This document shows positions 31,265-44,257 of a stretch of 64,000 bases of DNA, piece after piece. The number at the start of each line of letters is the position of its first letter. Positions within the stretch are counted from its first letter, which is position 1. Source of the stretch: Lineus longissimus (Eukaryota; Nemertea; Pilidiophora; Heteronemertea; Lineidae). A model generated the notes under the pieces. It made no database searches. It saw only the letters and a program-made list of their open reading frames with translations, and was not told the DNA's origin. Location of the stretch: positions 6,846,953 through 6,910,952 of the forward strand of contig NC_088324.1 in the NCBI RefSeq assembly GCF_910592395.1, given 5' to 3'. Made by a program: the position numbers and the translations under genes.

Positions 31265-33400
31265 AGAAGTTTTACTGAACACTGTTCCCTTTCTGCCAAA
31301 CATATAGACTGCCAAAATTTCTTAAGAAAATCTTCTTCAGCATTTGCTGTACACTTGGGAGTGTTCTTCTTTGGAGTGTATCCTCCTCGTCAAGTACATC
31401 CATTATTTATAAACACAGACCTTCAACAGCCAGAGAGATCTATCTGTACATTGATAATTTACATCCAAAAATATATACAAATGTTTCAGTACAGATCTAA
31501 ATATACATCAGCCAGGTTCAGAAACTCCAAAGTCTCAAGTCGAGCCCAGCTAATGCAAGTAATGGGGGAATTGCGGGTGTTCCTTACCCGATATCGACCG
31601 GGAACATACACTGCGTACTATTGACAATCCGTACTGCTCAATTTTCCACACATTCTTTCGCTCATTGCTGTCCCTACGGGTTTTTGCATGATTACACCAG
31701 AAAAACACGATGGCAGCACTTTACTCGATTCAGTAAAGATTTGGTGCATGTAATGCCAGCTATTTTACAATGAAACTTTTCCGAGGCCAAGTTGGGATCC
31801 AGGCTTCTCGGTCTATACCGGTTGCGGACCAGGGCAATGAATACACTGCCAAAACCCTGCGGTATCGAACGAGATAACTGAGGTTCATTCACACATAACA
31901 ATTATTGGTATGCCCTTGTGTTTCTTCAGCCAAAGACCAGAGCGGTGATATCCCAATATTTCATCTCATGGCTGTGGATGTTTTAGAAAATCTGACTACT
32001 TATTGTTTAGGGGAAACTTCCTTTGCCGACATTATTTGTCACTATTTTTTGTATTATGGATTATGATTCCCAAAGTCGGACACATAATCTCGGGATCTAA
32101 ACCTCTCTATTTGATCGACACTCAAACTATAAATGCTTTGCTATGAACACAATATTTCAGAAACCAAGGTTAAAATAAAAACCCTCTATGTAAAGTCTGA
32201 CTAAAAGTTACTAAAGATGTCAAAAACAAAATTTTCAATTTAGAGCAACATCCTAAACTGACTTTCCTGCACCTGCATGCAATTAACAACATTTTAGATC
32301 ATAACAAGTAAACCGAAAAGAATTTCAAAAGAGATTCGAATCTCAAGTAAAAACAACATCAAACTGCACCAAGAAGCACCATAGTCCAAATAAATCAATT
32401 AATCAAACAGACATGACAAATACGATTCAGGCCATAACAATTTGATATGTTGGATAACAGGCCCGCCAACGAACACGAACAGCCACCGACCAGCACCTAA
32501 AGTAACCTTTTGGCACGAAAAATTGAAATGTATTGAACAAACTAGCATGGCAAAGGGAGCATAACCCCTCAGCCTGTGGACGTTGAAAGGGAAGTGAGCT
32601 TAGTGGACTTTGAACAGCGTCGGTGAGACATTGCGGAGAGTACTTCGTGAGAAAACGCAACCTACATGTATTTGGCTAATAACAGAAAGTGCCAAAGAAC
32701 ACAATTTTGGTATTATGCGATGTAGTGTCATGAAAAAATGTCATGATTTTAGCTAGCAGCGTTCATGAGATGCAGTCAAAAGTACTTTTTCACATGACTG
32801 GGACCGAGTGCACAATTAAGTTCGAAAATCATCAAAACAGCCAAAAGGCAAAATGGCACCACAAGACCACCATATACCACCCTACAAGATGAAATGCTTA
32901 GCATCAATGGTTACGGAGATATGCTCTGCATAAGAGTACAATGAAAACAGACGGCGCCCGCCTCGACAATATCCCTCTAGTCTTCAGGGGCTGAGGGGTT
33001 AACACACTTGCATCGCTTGATTTCATTTGTCAATTTCAACATGTACAACCGACAGCTACAAGTCATCTGTGGTGAAACCTAGATACCACGATTAGGTCAT
33101 AATATAAAAATTTGACAAGGTCACCAAAAGTAGAGTGTGCTGTAATGATGTTGGCGCAGAGAAATGAGTATTTTATAGTCTAGCGAAGTCATCCAACATG
33201 TCAAAGGCATTAAATCGGTGTGACCTAAAAATGCACAGTTTATAACATAAATGTTTAATAAACAACGAACATGGATTACATCATTAAATACAGAACCATA
33301 TAGTTGCCATTTTTACTCTGAAATAAAATCCCTTAGCTTGCTGATGATTAAGCAGGCCTTTCAACTCACCAAGCTGGCCAATCATTGGACAGTAGAAAGA
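31265..33400. other. Intergenic DNA
   Basis: I see no supported gene or repeat structure in this stretch. Confidence 0.4.
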
Positions 33401-33407
33401 TTTTCAA

Positions 33408-33592
33408 TGCGTACACCGTTCGTAATTACTTGTGGTCCAGTTGAATAGAAATCCACTAATACACAATGCCGTAGTGCAGTTATTATGAATACAAATTTGT
33501 TTAAACTTGGTATTCATAGTATTTGTATATCAGTCTACACAACGGCAATGTTGAAATTCATGTATTTTGGCAATTGCATATAGGCCCTTAAA
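33408..33592 (+). mobile_element. TTAA MITE, family A copy 4 (3' truncated)
   Basis: The left tip CACCGTTCGTAATTACTTGT and the body are kept; the right third is diverged or lost. Confidence 0.78.
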
Positions 33593-33599
33593 TCTTAGT

Positions 33600-33790
33600 G
33601 TTCAATTGCGTGAATATGCACTGAATATTGGTTTCAACATTTCCATTTTGGAGACAGATATGCAAATACTGAATATAAAGAGTTTCAGCGAAGTTGCACA
33701 CGTGTAAACTGCGCTACGGCATTGTTTAAGTGAACAGCATTTCTTTTTTTCCTGACCCCAACTTGATATGAATGGTGTACTCCTTTAAGA
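33600..33790 (-). mobile_element. Family A-related copy, strongly diverged
   Basis: A reversed, old relative: the CTACGGCATTGT and TTTCAACATT blocks are in family order, but the tips are poor. Confidence 0.45.
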
Positions 33791-33869
33791 TACAATTCTC
33801 AGTCAGTTGGGGGAAGTGATCTCCAGGGTGTGCAGCTGTTTTTCTCAAAGAAGAGAAGGCAAAGGTTAA

Positions 33870-34102
33870 AGGGGTACGCCGTTCGTAATTACTTTTGGTC
33901 CGGCTTAATAGAAATCCACTAATACACAATGCCATAGTGCAGTTATTGTGAATACAAATTTATTTAAACTTGGTATTCATAGTATTTGTATATCAGTCTA
34001 CACAATGGCAATGTTGAAATTTATATTTAGTATGTATTTTCCCAATTTGACATTTTAAAATCCAATTACAAATTCAATTTTTTAATGAATGGCGTAGGCC
34101 TC
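33870..34102 (+). mobile_element. TTAA MITE, family A copy 5
   Basis: The left TTAA at 33866-33869 is intact, and the right end GGCGTAGGCC abuts the next copy. Confidence 0.87.
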
Positions 34103-34103
34103 C

Positions 34104-34327
34104 AAAGGGATATGCCCTTCGTATTTACCTGTGGTCTAGTCCACGAATACACAATGCCGTAGTGGAGTTATTACGAATACAAATTTGTTTAAACTTGGTG
34201 TTCATAGTATTTGTATATCAGTCTACACAACGGCAATGTTGAAATTTATATTTTGTATGTATTTTCGCTATTTGACATTTTTAAATTCAATTACAAATTC
34301 GAAATGTTTAACGAACGGCGCAGGCCT
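34104..34327 (+). mobile_element. TTAA MITE, family A copy 6
   Basis: Head to tail with copy 5. The left tip is degraded and the right TTAA is at 34328-34331. Confidence 0.85.
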
Positions 34328-34331
34328 TTAA

Positions 34332-34970
34332 GTGATGCTCATAGTCAAATAAGGCGTTATATGCCACCTGGGATCCAGAATGCTCCACTTTATTCAATGC
34401 ATCACACGACTATTCAATTTTGAAGACATAGGGATTATGTTTCCATCAATCATATTTTTTTGCATCTGTTATTCATCTGTGAAAATGTAATACCTACGCT
34501 TGGCAGATTTATTCATGTGAAAATTTCATGCCTTTGTCTCCAGAAGAAAGGGTCTAAATTCACCGAGAATAATATTCTGTATGTTAAATTTCACGGAGGA
34601 GTTTTGCACTTGGCCGAGTCGCGTAACGTCAAAAACAGGTGCGAGATTAGCGGACAGTCACCACATGTAAATTAGTCGTGAAATTCGTCCAACATTTTTT
34701 GAACCATTAGTAGTCGTTCAAAGGCTACATGTACAGTACATGAAGTGTCATGGTTTTCGAGGACTATAATACATTTTGTACACACTAACTGACTAGAAAC
34801 CTGTAGTTAAAACCTGGTCCCATTCCGCAAACCCAGCATGCAGACAAGGTTGGTTTTTGGTACTCCCGCATTAACACTTTTACATTCAGAACATGTTCTA
34901 TTCTGCATAAAACACCACATAAGTCACACTTACTTCACATGTATAAACACGCATAAGGTACATTATCTTA
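34332..34970. other. Intergenic DNA
   Basis: Nothing supportable is seen between two family A copies. Confidence 0.4.
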
Positions 34971-34974
34971 TTAA

Positions 34975-35214
34975 ACGCCGTTCGTAATTTCATAAGTATG
35001 TACTTGTGGTCAAGTTCAATGGACATCCACTAATACACAATGCCGTAGTGCAGTTATTGTGAATACAAATTTGTTTAACCTTGGGTATTCATAGTATTTG
35101 TATATCAGCCTACACAACGGCAATGTTGAAATTTATATTTAGTACGTATTTCTGCAATTGGACGTTTTTAAACTCAATTACAAATTCAAAATTTTTAACG
35201 AACGGCGTAGGCCT
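34975..35214 (+). mobile_element. TTAA MITE, family A copy 7
   Basis: TTAA at 34971-34974 and 35215-35218. The left tip lacks the GGGGT bases and starts at ACGCCGTTCGT. Confidence 0.87.
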
Positions 35215-35218
35215 TTAA

Positions 35219-36048
35219 TATACTACATCATTCAGATCTAGACTGATAAAATTGCCGGCAATTTTTCTCATAATATATTACAACCCGCTGGCATAAAGGA
35301 GCTTAACGAAAAGAATTGTCGATTTTTGCCGCCAAATCACCAGGAATGAAATACTGATGATTTTGCTGCAAATATCTGGAGATATTTAACAGCCGATTGT
35401 CAGAGAATTTAAGGAAAATCACCACTGTCTAAGCTGCTGAAATTTAGCTCAAATTGTTCTGCAAGTTCCTGAAGCTGCAATTCATGTATCGATCAAAATC
35501 GGTGGGTGAAAAAAGGAATTATGCCATCGTCCAATAACCATTATAAAAAAAAATTAATTTTTGATACACCCTGTATGAGGGAATGTGCTTTTGATACCAG
35601 GAAGCTGTGCCTCATTGCTTGGACATTAACATTTTTGTTACATTTATCATCACATTTATCATAACATTTTATTACACTTATAATAATAACATTCACAATC
35701 CAACACGCACAGAAATACTTTTATGTACAATTGATAAAATACTATGTAACAAGCACCGCATGGAAAACAAACACTCGACAAATCGAAATTTAACCGACTC
35801 ACTGACACTATTTCGCAAGTGATTCCAGCGCCAAAACCTCCTATCAAATATATAACTAAATTGTACCAAACAAGTGTCGTGGCTTGTTTTGCTAGCATAA
35901 AATACTGTCTTCCCGTCACTTTGCACTCAGCAATTCTCCATCGTCCAATAAGTGCTACCGATGGCACCATAATTCCTTGCTACCATAATTCAGCGCTCCA
36001 ATCATTCAGTACCATAATTCAGTTCTACTGTAGTTTTCATGATATGGC
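35219..36048. other. Intergenic DNA downstream of SLCO
   Basis: There is no gene. A lone GATACACCCTGTA at about 35563 resembles one tip of a mariner-like element, without a partner. Confidence 0.4.
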
Positions 36049-36054
36049 TTTATT
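36049..36054 (-). other. Poly(A) signal of SLCO gene
   Basis: AATAAA on the minus strand, about 30 nt past the stop codon. Confidence 0.7.
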
Positions 36055-36083
36055 TTGGATTTGCTGGAGAGGTATACAGGTTT

Positions 36084-39000
36084 TTATCCATCACCTGGTG
36101 CGTGATACGTCAGAACACACGACCCGTCAATATCGCCATCAGCAGCCGGCACCTTGCACCTACGATGATTCGTGTAACACATCTTCATCGACCTTGACCT
36201 CTGACCTGTTTGACCTCTGCTGGTTCCCGGCGCGGCGTGGTCTTCGATCCCGTCATTACGGCACGAGAAGTACGTTAGTACAACGAAGGTTAGGCTGACT
36301 ATTTTTAGACCGAGCGCCATGCCGAAGACGGCGAACGGCAACCACGTACGGTTGTACTCGAGACAGGCGCCGGACCCATCGCACGCCATCTGCCAGAGGA
36401 GACATTGCGAGTCAAATATGTAACCAAAGTAAATCGGTGCTGGAATGAACGCTGAAAGCAGACAACATATCGTCACATAAGGCAGAAAAGTTCAGTTCAT
36501 AGTTCAAGCCCCCGTGATGTACGACCTGCGATCATGATTGCATGCGATAAAAATTGCTTGTTTGCGATGGTCATCGCCGATGCTCGTGACAAGAATTGGT
36601 GATCGCAGTGACCTGTGACCAATATCAAACCCAGCGATTACCAGCTTTACCTGCAGACGAGAGAGATTTTTGTTGCATAAAGTAGCGATTCTAATCGCAC
36701 GTCGCAGCTAATTAAATTGCTAGTTTGCGTGGCTTTTCTGTTTTTTGCAGTTTGGTGTTTGGTTTACACTTTCCGGCCATTTGCGATTCAGCTGTAATCC
36801 ATGTACAGAGAGCCTCTCTATTAAGGACACCGTCGGGACTGATAAGTCCTGTCCTCTATAGAGAGGTGTCCTGATTAGAGAGGTCAATTTGAATGGAAAC
36901 CACCAATTTGCGACCAAAACTAGTGTCCTTGATAGAGAGGTGTCTGCAAATGGAGGTTCTACTGTAATTGTTATTTCCGATTCAACCGTAACGTGTAATC
37001 CATGATTGTAATCGCAACAGTGATGCACGCAAATTGTACTTAAAAATGCATCAAAGTACCATCGTCCATTACATTATCGTAACGTGATCATGACGAGACG
37101 ACAACCCAATGTCCATTAAAAATGTAGCGCTATCAATTAAGCAAATGTGCATTTGTTATGGCCTTTAGATATTGAAAACAAAGTTTTGCCAAAGTCACCA
37201 ACTGCATGGCAGTTGGTGCCCACCGATTACCTCAAGCCCACTCAGATCTTCTTTTACGTTTTTCAATATCCAAGACCAAAATGGCACAGAAATGGGTCCC
37301 AAAACATTTAAAGCGGTAATTACTAGTGGTCCAGTTAAATAGACATCCACTAATACACAATGCCGTAGTGTAGTTATTGTGAATTCAAATTTGTTTAAAC
37401 TTGGTATTCATAGTATTTGTATATCACAGCCTACACAACGGAAATGTTGAAATTAATATTGCGTGTGCGTATTTCCGCAATTGGATTTTTTTTGATTCAA
37501 TTACAAATTCTAAACTTTTAATGAACGGCGTTGGTCTTTAATGAATTGGAGGCCTGTTATTCTTTGAACATGAAGTTGTATTCTTACCCATAGCTCTTGC
37601 CAGAAACGACTGCATGCCAAGAGCGAAGGAGCGTTCCTCCACATCTACACACCTGAAACAGAAACACAGCAATTTTGGCCCATAACTAAGTTAGACATGC
37701 AAGAAGAGAAACATACATGTACTCTAGACCCTCTCATATGACACAGTTTGAGAATATGCAAGCCAAGCCCCCACAGATACAATGCCTATTGTCGTTCGAT
37801 GCCATTCAACATTGTTCAATCGAGATAGCCAACAGTTGATCCTACGAAATAAAGCTACCCTGTTGATCGAAGCTGGCTGCAGCAATTTCTAGGGGGACCC
37901 TCAGCGCTCACAGCAGAACCAGAGGAATTCTGACAAACAAACAACATAAACTACAGTACAGTAGAACATCTCTATTAAGGACACCCTCAGGACTGAAAAG
38001 TGCTGTCCTTAATATTCCTTCTATTGTACATACCCGAGCGTGATGAGGAGGCAAGGATTGTGGCCAAGGGAGGTGATCAACACGATCAAAAATAACATGA
38101 TCAAAAACGGGTAGAAATTCTCGCATCCGTTGTCGCATGCGCCAGCCACTGCCACCTGGTGGTGGACTACCTTACTGACACACGAACACGAAGAGTAGTT
38201 CTGAAAAGACAAAAAGAAAAAATTACAAAATCTATCAATGCCACGGTTTTTTTTAAATTCCGTGATTAGTGTGACTGCGATGTTTTCGTAACGTGCCTCT
38301 ACGGTTGGATGCCAATAGATTATCGGCATCCCATTATAGGCGTCATTGGTTGTCACTGAGGATGATAATTCTGTCATGTGCAGTGGTGTACAAATGTACA
38401 TGTAAATGTATGCCTCATTTCCAATGTAAAGAGGCATGAATCAAATCAGGCAACATGAATTTTCAACAAGGGCTCTGATGTTACACCTGTAGTAACACAA
38501 CGTTAGACATAATAGGTGCCAAACAGCGTTAAAGGGGTATGACATTTGTAATTATTTGTGGTCCAGTTAAATAGGAATCCACTAATACACAATGCCGTAG
38601 TGAAGTTACTATGAGTACAAATTTGTTTAAACTTGGTATTCATAGTATTTGTATATCAGACTACACAACGGCAATGTTGACATTTATATTTAGTATGTAC
38701 ATGTATTTCCGCAATTGGACATTTTTAAATTCAATTACAAATTCAGAATTTTTAACGAACGGCGTAGGCCTTTAAGGCGCTGTTGGACATTGAAGGGGGT
38801 GTCCAGTCTTCTTGCATTATTGAAAGAAGAAAACAATGCTTGATGACAACATTTACTGCAGTTGATGACAGACACTTTCACTTAAAGAAGCGAACACGCA
38901 GGTGTGTGTCTGCACGGCTTAAGGGGGACTATAGGCAGGAGCAGAGAGGCTAATTTGGCCATCTTCAGGTAACTAATATACACAGTAAGGGCCCTGGGTC

Positions 39001-42000
39001 ATGTCAGATTCAGCACTAAATATATTTCTCGTACAAGCACGAATCATTTTGACGTACTGTGAGATGTGAGAGACCCCTATTGGCGACTTCGTATCACTTC
39101 ATATTGCCTGCCTAGCTGCTGCCTATATTGTCCCTCTAAAGGCCTACGCCGTTCGTTAAAAATGTTGAATTTGTATTTCAATTCAAAAATGTCCAATTGC
39201 AGAAATACATTCTAAATATAAATTTCAACATTGCCGTTGTGTAGGCTGATATACAAATACTATGAATACCAAGTTTTAACAAATTCGTTTTTTAAGACAA
39301 CTGCACTATGGCATTGTGTATTGGTGGAATTCTCTTTAACTGGACCACAAGTAATTACGAACAGCGTACCCCCTTAAGGCAGAAATTGGTTTCAAAAGCT
39401 CTTGTTATTAGCAGCTCAACAAAATCAACGAAATTGGCCCTCGCCCCTAACTTACCCTGATCTTGTGTCCCATGGTGCCAACATAGGCATTCACCTTGGA
39501 GCAACCCGCATAACAAGGGTTGAAGTAAGTGTTTTGATTGAGGCCGCACACAGGCTGATAAGTCTCCTGATTACACACGCACTGCTCATTGCAACGAGAC
39601 GTCAAATTCTCTGGGTATTTTATCACATCAAACGTGTCACTGAAGAGAAAAATATTTTAAACTGTACAAGTTCATGAACGTAACCCTTTTAAAGGTACAC
39701 TATAGGCAGCCGCTAGGTAGGCAAGATAAAGTTACACAATGTTGCCAATAGGGGTCTCTCCCATCTCACAGTACATAAAAAATTTCAGGCTTGATATATT
39801 GAGTGCTGAATCTAACATGACCCAGTGCTCTGCTGTGCATATTATTATTAGTCACCCGGAGATGGCCAATTTAACCCTGCTGCTCCTGCCTATGGTCCCC
39901 CTTTAACACTTCCAGCGCTATCATTGAACGTATATATAAGTCACTTTACCAGCTTCAACGGTTAAACCGCTCAAAAGCCATCTTCAGGATGATGAAGAAA
40001 CTGACTCAGTCAATGCGTTAAAAAAATCAGATATCAAGCTGAAACTTGATGTATTTGTATATCTGTCTAAAACATGGTAATGTTGACATTTATATTTATA
40101 CTTATATTTGGCAAATGGAAATTTTCAAATTCAATTACAAATTTCGAATTTTCAGTAAATGATGTAGGCCTTTAAACCTAACCTTACATGAGAACCTACC
40201 CTTTTGTATATGAAGCGGTTATCCCAGCCAAATCAATGTTACCACAACCCAGGAATAGAATCGTCCCAAAGCACACAACAGACGCACTACAAATAGCGAT
40301 GAGTAGTTTCGCCATGCCGGATAGGGGGAGCTGCAGTCTCTTCATCATATATCCACCCGTCATTATCCCGATGCAAGAGCCTGGTATGATCACAATTCCT
40401 AAAAAACAAAGAACATTTTTGGTAACTTTCTAAATACACTTGGACACCTCTGTAGTGTTAGCTGACACTCTCCACATGAAAATGACACGTTTGGGTGCTT
40501 CAGGCAATAATTTATGCCATTTTGGAGCAGAATTGAGCATATTGAGGTGCAGAAAAGGCTTCAGGGAGGGTCATTTATCCCTAAAAAACCTTCCTTAAAT
40601 TTATTTTTTTTTGGTAATTTTTTTGCTAGTATGGGGACCTGTGGCCCCCTCTTACACCGTTCAACGGTGTGAAAGCCATGCAATTCAAAGGCCTGGACTT
40701 ACCTGCGAGAATATTGGCCTTGGAAGCCGGTGTGCCGTACGTGGCTTGAAAGAACTTGGCAATGAAAGCGGTGAACCCTGACGTGATCGACTGCTCCATG
40801 ACCACCACCATACTGATACCCAGGAAGGTGGAGTTCTTGAACAGCTTCATGAAGCGCACTGGAAGCTCTGGAATGAGAACGGATTGGTCGAGAGGGGAGG
40901 CTATAGCCATGGCATGGTGGTTGGGGCATCGTCACTGGTCCACGGAGGCCGCCATTTACATGGTGTGATGAAATAGTATATTATGAACTCTAGGTGGGTC
41001 GTTTTCGCAGGTGCCCGACTGAGTCAGCGACTAATTGATGTCTTCCTTGGGTTTTACATGGTACATGTATATGACGTCCTTTTCAGCAACTTGGCCGACG
41101 TATGTTTTTTTGCAAAAAGACATTTGACACCTTAAAGGCCTACACCGTTCGGTTTTTCAGAGTTCACTGGGTATACAGTATTTAATTAGGGTCGCAACTT
41201 CAAATTGTGGAATAACTCTTCCTTACCTTTGAAACCCTCTCCGAGATCACCCATCGCAAAATCCTCATTGCGTTGTTCGACTGTTTCACGACATGCCCCG
41301 TGCTGACTACTGCTGAACCGTCTGGGTAGCTGCGACGGGAACGTCAAGAGGGGCAAGGCGGATATGAACGCCAGTAATGAACACAAGAGGAAGCCCGCCC
41401 ACCAGGCCCCGACCCAGCCGGTGTCCTGCTCTGTGAAGCCTCCCGGCTGGAGCCCGGGGTCAACATAAAAGGAGAGGAAGAGGGCTCCCATTAGGAACCC
41501 CATAGCTGGTCCAACTGCTGATATGGAGTAGAATACACCTGAAGAATAGAATTGAATAGAATTGTACTATCTGGAAACAGCTTATTGCTTTTTATGAAAT
41601 ACACGTTTTTTTTAACTTAAGTCACTACAGCTACATGTATATAAAATCAAGCTCTTTTATCCCATTCGAACAAATTTGATTCTAAAATAATGGCAAGACT
41701 TATTCATTGGAATGAACGTCTCCAAGTGGTACTCGTGACAGTGTGCAACCTCTCAATGGACGTTTTCGACAAAGATGAACCAGAGCCCAAACAAAACAAA
41801 TGGCCACATTCGAACACGTCAGAAGGCCTGAGCCAACTTCGGACTATGCCATACATGGTCATGTGAGCCACTGTGATGTTTTGTTCCAGGTTAAACGCAT
41901 AACTGGTCAGTGCCCAAACGAGCTTAGTCAAAATAGTCCATTAACTCACCAATGTAAATGGAGAACACAGTCCTCTTGACGTTATCGTAGAGATATGTTG

Positions 42001-42817
42001 GACCCAAGGTGTAGACGGGCGACGCCCCCAGCCCGATGATCATCTGTCCGACAATGATCAAACTGAAGGCGCCAACTTCTTGTGAGCCAATAGAGCAGAG
42101 TTTCTGCTCGAGGACATTCGGTGCCTTCACCTGGGATCGGTTACAAAGGTTTTTCGTTTCACCATTTGAGTCATTCTTGACGACGTCGTCCAGGTTATAA
42201 TTCCCGCCGGTAAACTGTGGAAGCATGAATACTAGAGCACCAACCGACACTATGAAGGAACCGTACGCCAACCAGTGCGCACGGTTTCGCTGGCTTCCAA
42301 AATAACTCGAGAAGACAACGGCGAACATGCACGTGAATTCATAACTGCTTATCACGAGACCCGACTCCGTGCTCCACAGATTGTAACGGCGCTCGATCGT
42401 CGTCAGGATGCTGCTGGTGTAACCTGATACAAGCATCGACTGAGTAAAAGTCACGGCACACAGCGCCAGTAGGAAAGCGACAGGGTGTGCGCAGTGTTGC
42501 ATACACTCAGGCTGGCAATCACCCACCCCACATGTTGTCGATATATTTTTTCTGTCGTCCGGTGAGTCCTGGGTGTAGGTCATGAACCCACTATTGTACC
42601 ATGGGAAACTTTTTGGGTCAGTGTGAGTCGGGGACCAGCTTGCGGTCCGTCGGTGCCCATGGGATTCTCTCGCCGTGTTTGCAGCCGTGGTTTGGGATGA
42701 CGCTCCCCCAGCGTGACTGGCTGTGCGCCGATGTCCCTTCACATGCTGCTGCGTGACTTTCAGGATGACGGCAGCCTCCTGGTTACCCTGCTCACTCTGA
42801 TAGACAGCTTCAGCCAT
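36084..42817 (-). CDS. Organic anion transporter, OATP/SLCO family
   Basis: Sodium-independent organic-anion carrier of the plasma membrane, MFS fold, 12 membrane segments expected. Eight coding exons on the minus strand: 42817-41950, 41538-41227, 40867-40703, 40398-40200, 39639-39456, 38200-38034, 37652-37588 and 36451-36084; 2328 nt in frame, 775 aa. Exon 1 has a long cytosolic N-terminus with two HRRTAS motifs, then the first membrane segments. Exon 2 carries the family signature DTGWVGAWWAGFLL. Exons 5 and 6 encode the cysteine-rich Kazal-like extracellular loop (CNEQCVCN, YQPVCGLN, SSCSCVS). The last exon holds the final membrane segment and a cytosolic tail with a SRSRS-like basic-Ser patch. 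The best guess is the SLCO4 group, from the long N-terminus and gene layout, but I would not fix the subfamily by eye. An acceptor just upstream of the ATG (CTTTTCAG) suggests a non-coding 5' exon, not found. Confidence 0.95.
36806..36964. mobile_element. pogo-type MITE, family C copy 2
   Basis: Tips CAGAGAGCCTCTCTATTAA and GGAGGTTCTACTG, TA on each side, in the last SLCO intron. Confidence 0.83.
37312..37537 (+). mobile_element. TTAA MITE, family A copy 8
   Basis: TTAA on both sides (37308-37311 and 37538-37541). The CGCCGTTCGT part of the left tip is deleted. Confidence 0.85.
37959..38026. mobile_element. pogo-type MITE, family C, internally deleted
   Basis: The left 55 bp is joined directly to a shortened right tip. 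It sits against the donor site of SLCO exon 6. Confidence 0.75.
38533..38771 (+). mobile_element. TTAA MITE, family A copy 9
   Basis: TTAA at 38529-38532 and 38772-38775. The right tip ACGAACGGCGTAGGCC is perfect. It lies in SLCO intron 5. Confidence 0.88.
38919..39135 (+). mobile_element. TTAA MITE, family B copy 2
   Basis: The left TTAA at 38919-38922 precedes GGGGGACTATAGGCAG; the right tip CTGCCTATATTGTCCC abuts family A copy 10. Confidence 0.85.
39136..39373 (-). mobile_element. TTAA MITE, family A copy 10
   Basis: Reverse orientation, back to back with the family B copy. The right TTAA is at 39374-39377. Confidence 0.87.
39689..39906 (-). mobile_element. TTAA MITE, family B copy 3
   Basis: Reverse orientation, TTAA on both sides, tips AGGTACACTATAGGCAG and GCCTATGGTCCCCCT. 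Confidence 0.86.
40050..40171 (+). mobile_element. Family A fragment, 3' half
   Basis: Only the right half is present, ending GATGTAGGCC with TTAA at 40172-40175, next to SLCO exon 4. Confidence 0.7.
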
Positions 42818-42993
42818 CACAAGAACACACTCAAAATCCGCTGCTCAAATCTGAAAAGGAGAATATTGTTTTTAAAAATAATGTAAACTGTGTCTCCTTA
42901 AAGGGGACTATAGGCAAGAGCAGAGAGGCCAATTGGGCCATCTTCAAGTGACTAATAATAATACTAATATACACATTAAGGGCCCTTGGTCAT

Positions 42994-43133
42994 TGTTAAT
43001 GAATGAACAACTCTGTGATTGGGAGTCCATTTGAAAGCGTCTGCTTTATTACTCATGCGCAGTAGTGCGCTAGATAGTACAATTAACAATATAGGTGGCA
43101 GCACCTGACGGTAGTGCTGGACATACTATGATA
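42994..43133 (-). repeat. 3' LTR
   Basis: 140 bp, direct copy of 47254-47393. Its inner terminus is mutated from TGTC to TATC. Confidence 0.92.
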
Positions 43134-43365
43134 TCTCCCTTTGGTTTGCCGTATAGCATTTAAAATCAGTTAAAACTAGTAAACTTGAACTGGTTAAATT
43201 TAGTCAAACTGTCCTCAACTGTATGTGACAATACTGACAACTTATTAACTTTCAAACTTGGTGACTGAACACTGTCTTGTAGTATCACAGTCCTGTGACC
43301 TATTATATACATAGTCCTGACACTTCAAATAGTTGGGTGAGCATTTGAACAATAAACTTGACTGT

Positions 43366-44229
43366 CTACTTCACATAGTCTTTGTATCTACTATTTGGTT
43401 TAACTACCCGACCTGACGAAGTTACAACTGGTCGTCTTGTTTCAACATGAACAACTGGTGGAATATGAATGTTCTGGTTGTCGGTCTGATCGTGACCACT
43501 CTCCTCAATTGGTATTGAAAACTGTTCATCTGCAGTTCTAACACTGTTGTCTGGAATCTTCTTGAGGTGGCTCCTGTTCCTTCTGAGGACGTTTCCATTC
43601 GTTGTCTTGACGTTGTAGGATCTGGGTTGGTCTGTTCTGTCAACTACTTCTGCTGGTTCCCAAACTTTTCCGTTGTGGATGCGTACGTTGTCTCTCGGCA
43701 ATAGAGGTTGGTATGGCGTGCGTCTGGAGTGCTTGTTATGCATTGACTTAGCTACAGCTTTGCGTCCTAGCAGTTTTTCATGCACTAAATTGCTGTTCGG
43801 ATGATTTGGTTTGAGTTCATCAGCGACTACAGGTATTTGCGACCTTAGTCTGCGACCGAGGAGTAACTGCGCTGGCGACTCAAAGTCGTTGCTTCGCGGC
43901 GTGTCGCGGTATGTTAGCAAGGCTAGGTATGGGTCTTGTACTGCCTCCTTTGCTTTCTTTAACAAGTTTTTCACGGTTTGAACTGTTATCTCGGCTAAAC
44001 TGTTTGATCGAGGGTAATGCGGACTCGAAGTCTTGTGGCAGAATCCCAACTTGTCGCTAAATTCTTGAAATTTGCGACTGGTATATTGCGGACCATTGTC
44101 AGTTAGTAGCGATACCGGAATGCCATGTTGCGCGAATGATTGTTTGTGATGTTTGATAACAGTTTCTGAACGCGTGTCTTCGAGCATATCAATCTCAAAG
44201 AATCCGGAATAAGCGTCGACGATTAGCAA
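43366..44229 (-). CDS. Integrase core and tail of the gypsy-type element (fragment)
   Basis: The longest surviving frame of the retrotransposon, 287 residues. The DDE residues are recognisable in IVDAYS, LLTDNGPQ and SLAE, followed by the family's basic C-terminal region. The H2C2 zinc-binding domain lies in the separate frame 44617-44258, and a frameshift between them breaks the enzyme. Confidence 0.88.
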   Translation of the reverse strand: MLIVDAYSGFFEIDMLEDTRSETVIKHHKQSFAQHGIPVSLLTDNGPQYTSRKFQEFSDKLGFCHKTSSPHYPRSNSLAEITVQTVKNLLKKAKEAVQDPYLALLTYRDTPRSNDFESPAQLLLGRRLRSQIPVVADELKPNHPNSNLVHEKLLGRKAVAKSMHNKHSRRTPYQPLLPRDNVRIHNGKVWEPAEVVDRTDQPRSYNVKTTNGNVLRRNRSHLKKIPDNSVRTADEQFSIPIEESGHDQTDNQNIHIPPVVHVETRRPVVTSSGRVVKPNSRYKDYVK

Positions 44230-44257
44230 ATAGTCCTTGCAGTGAAAATAGAATAGA

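Noticed and set aside
35563-35577. ACACCCTGTA as a mariner end
   Set aside because: No inverted partner with TA was found within a few kb.
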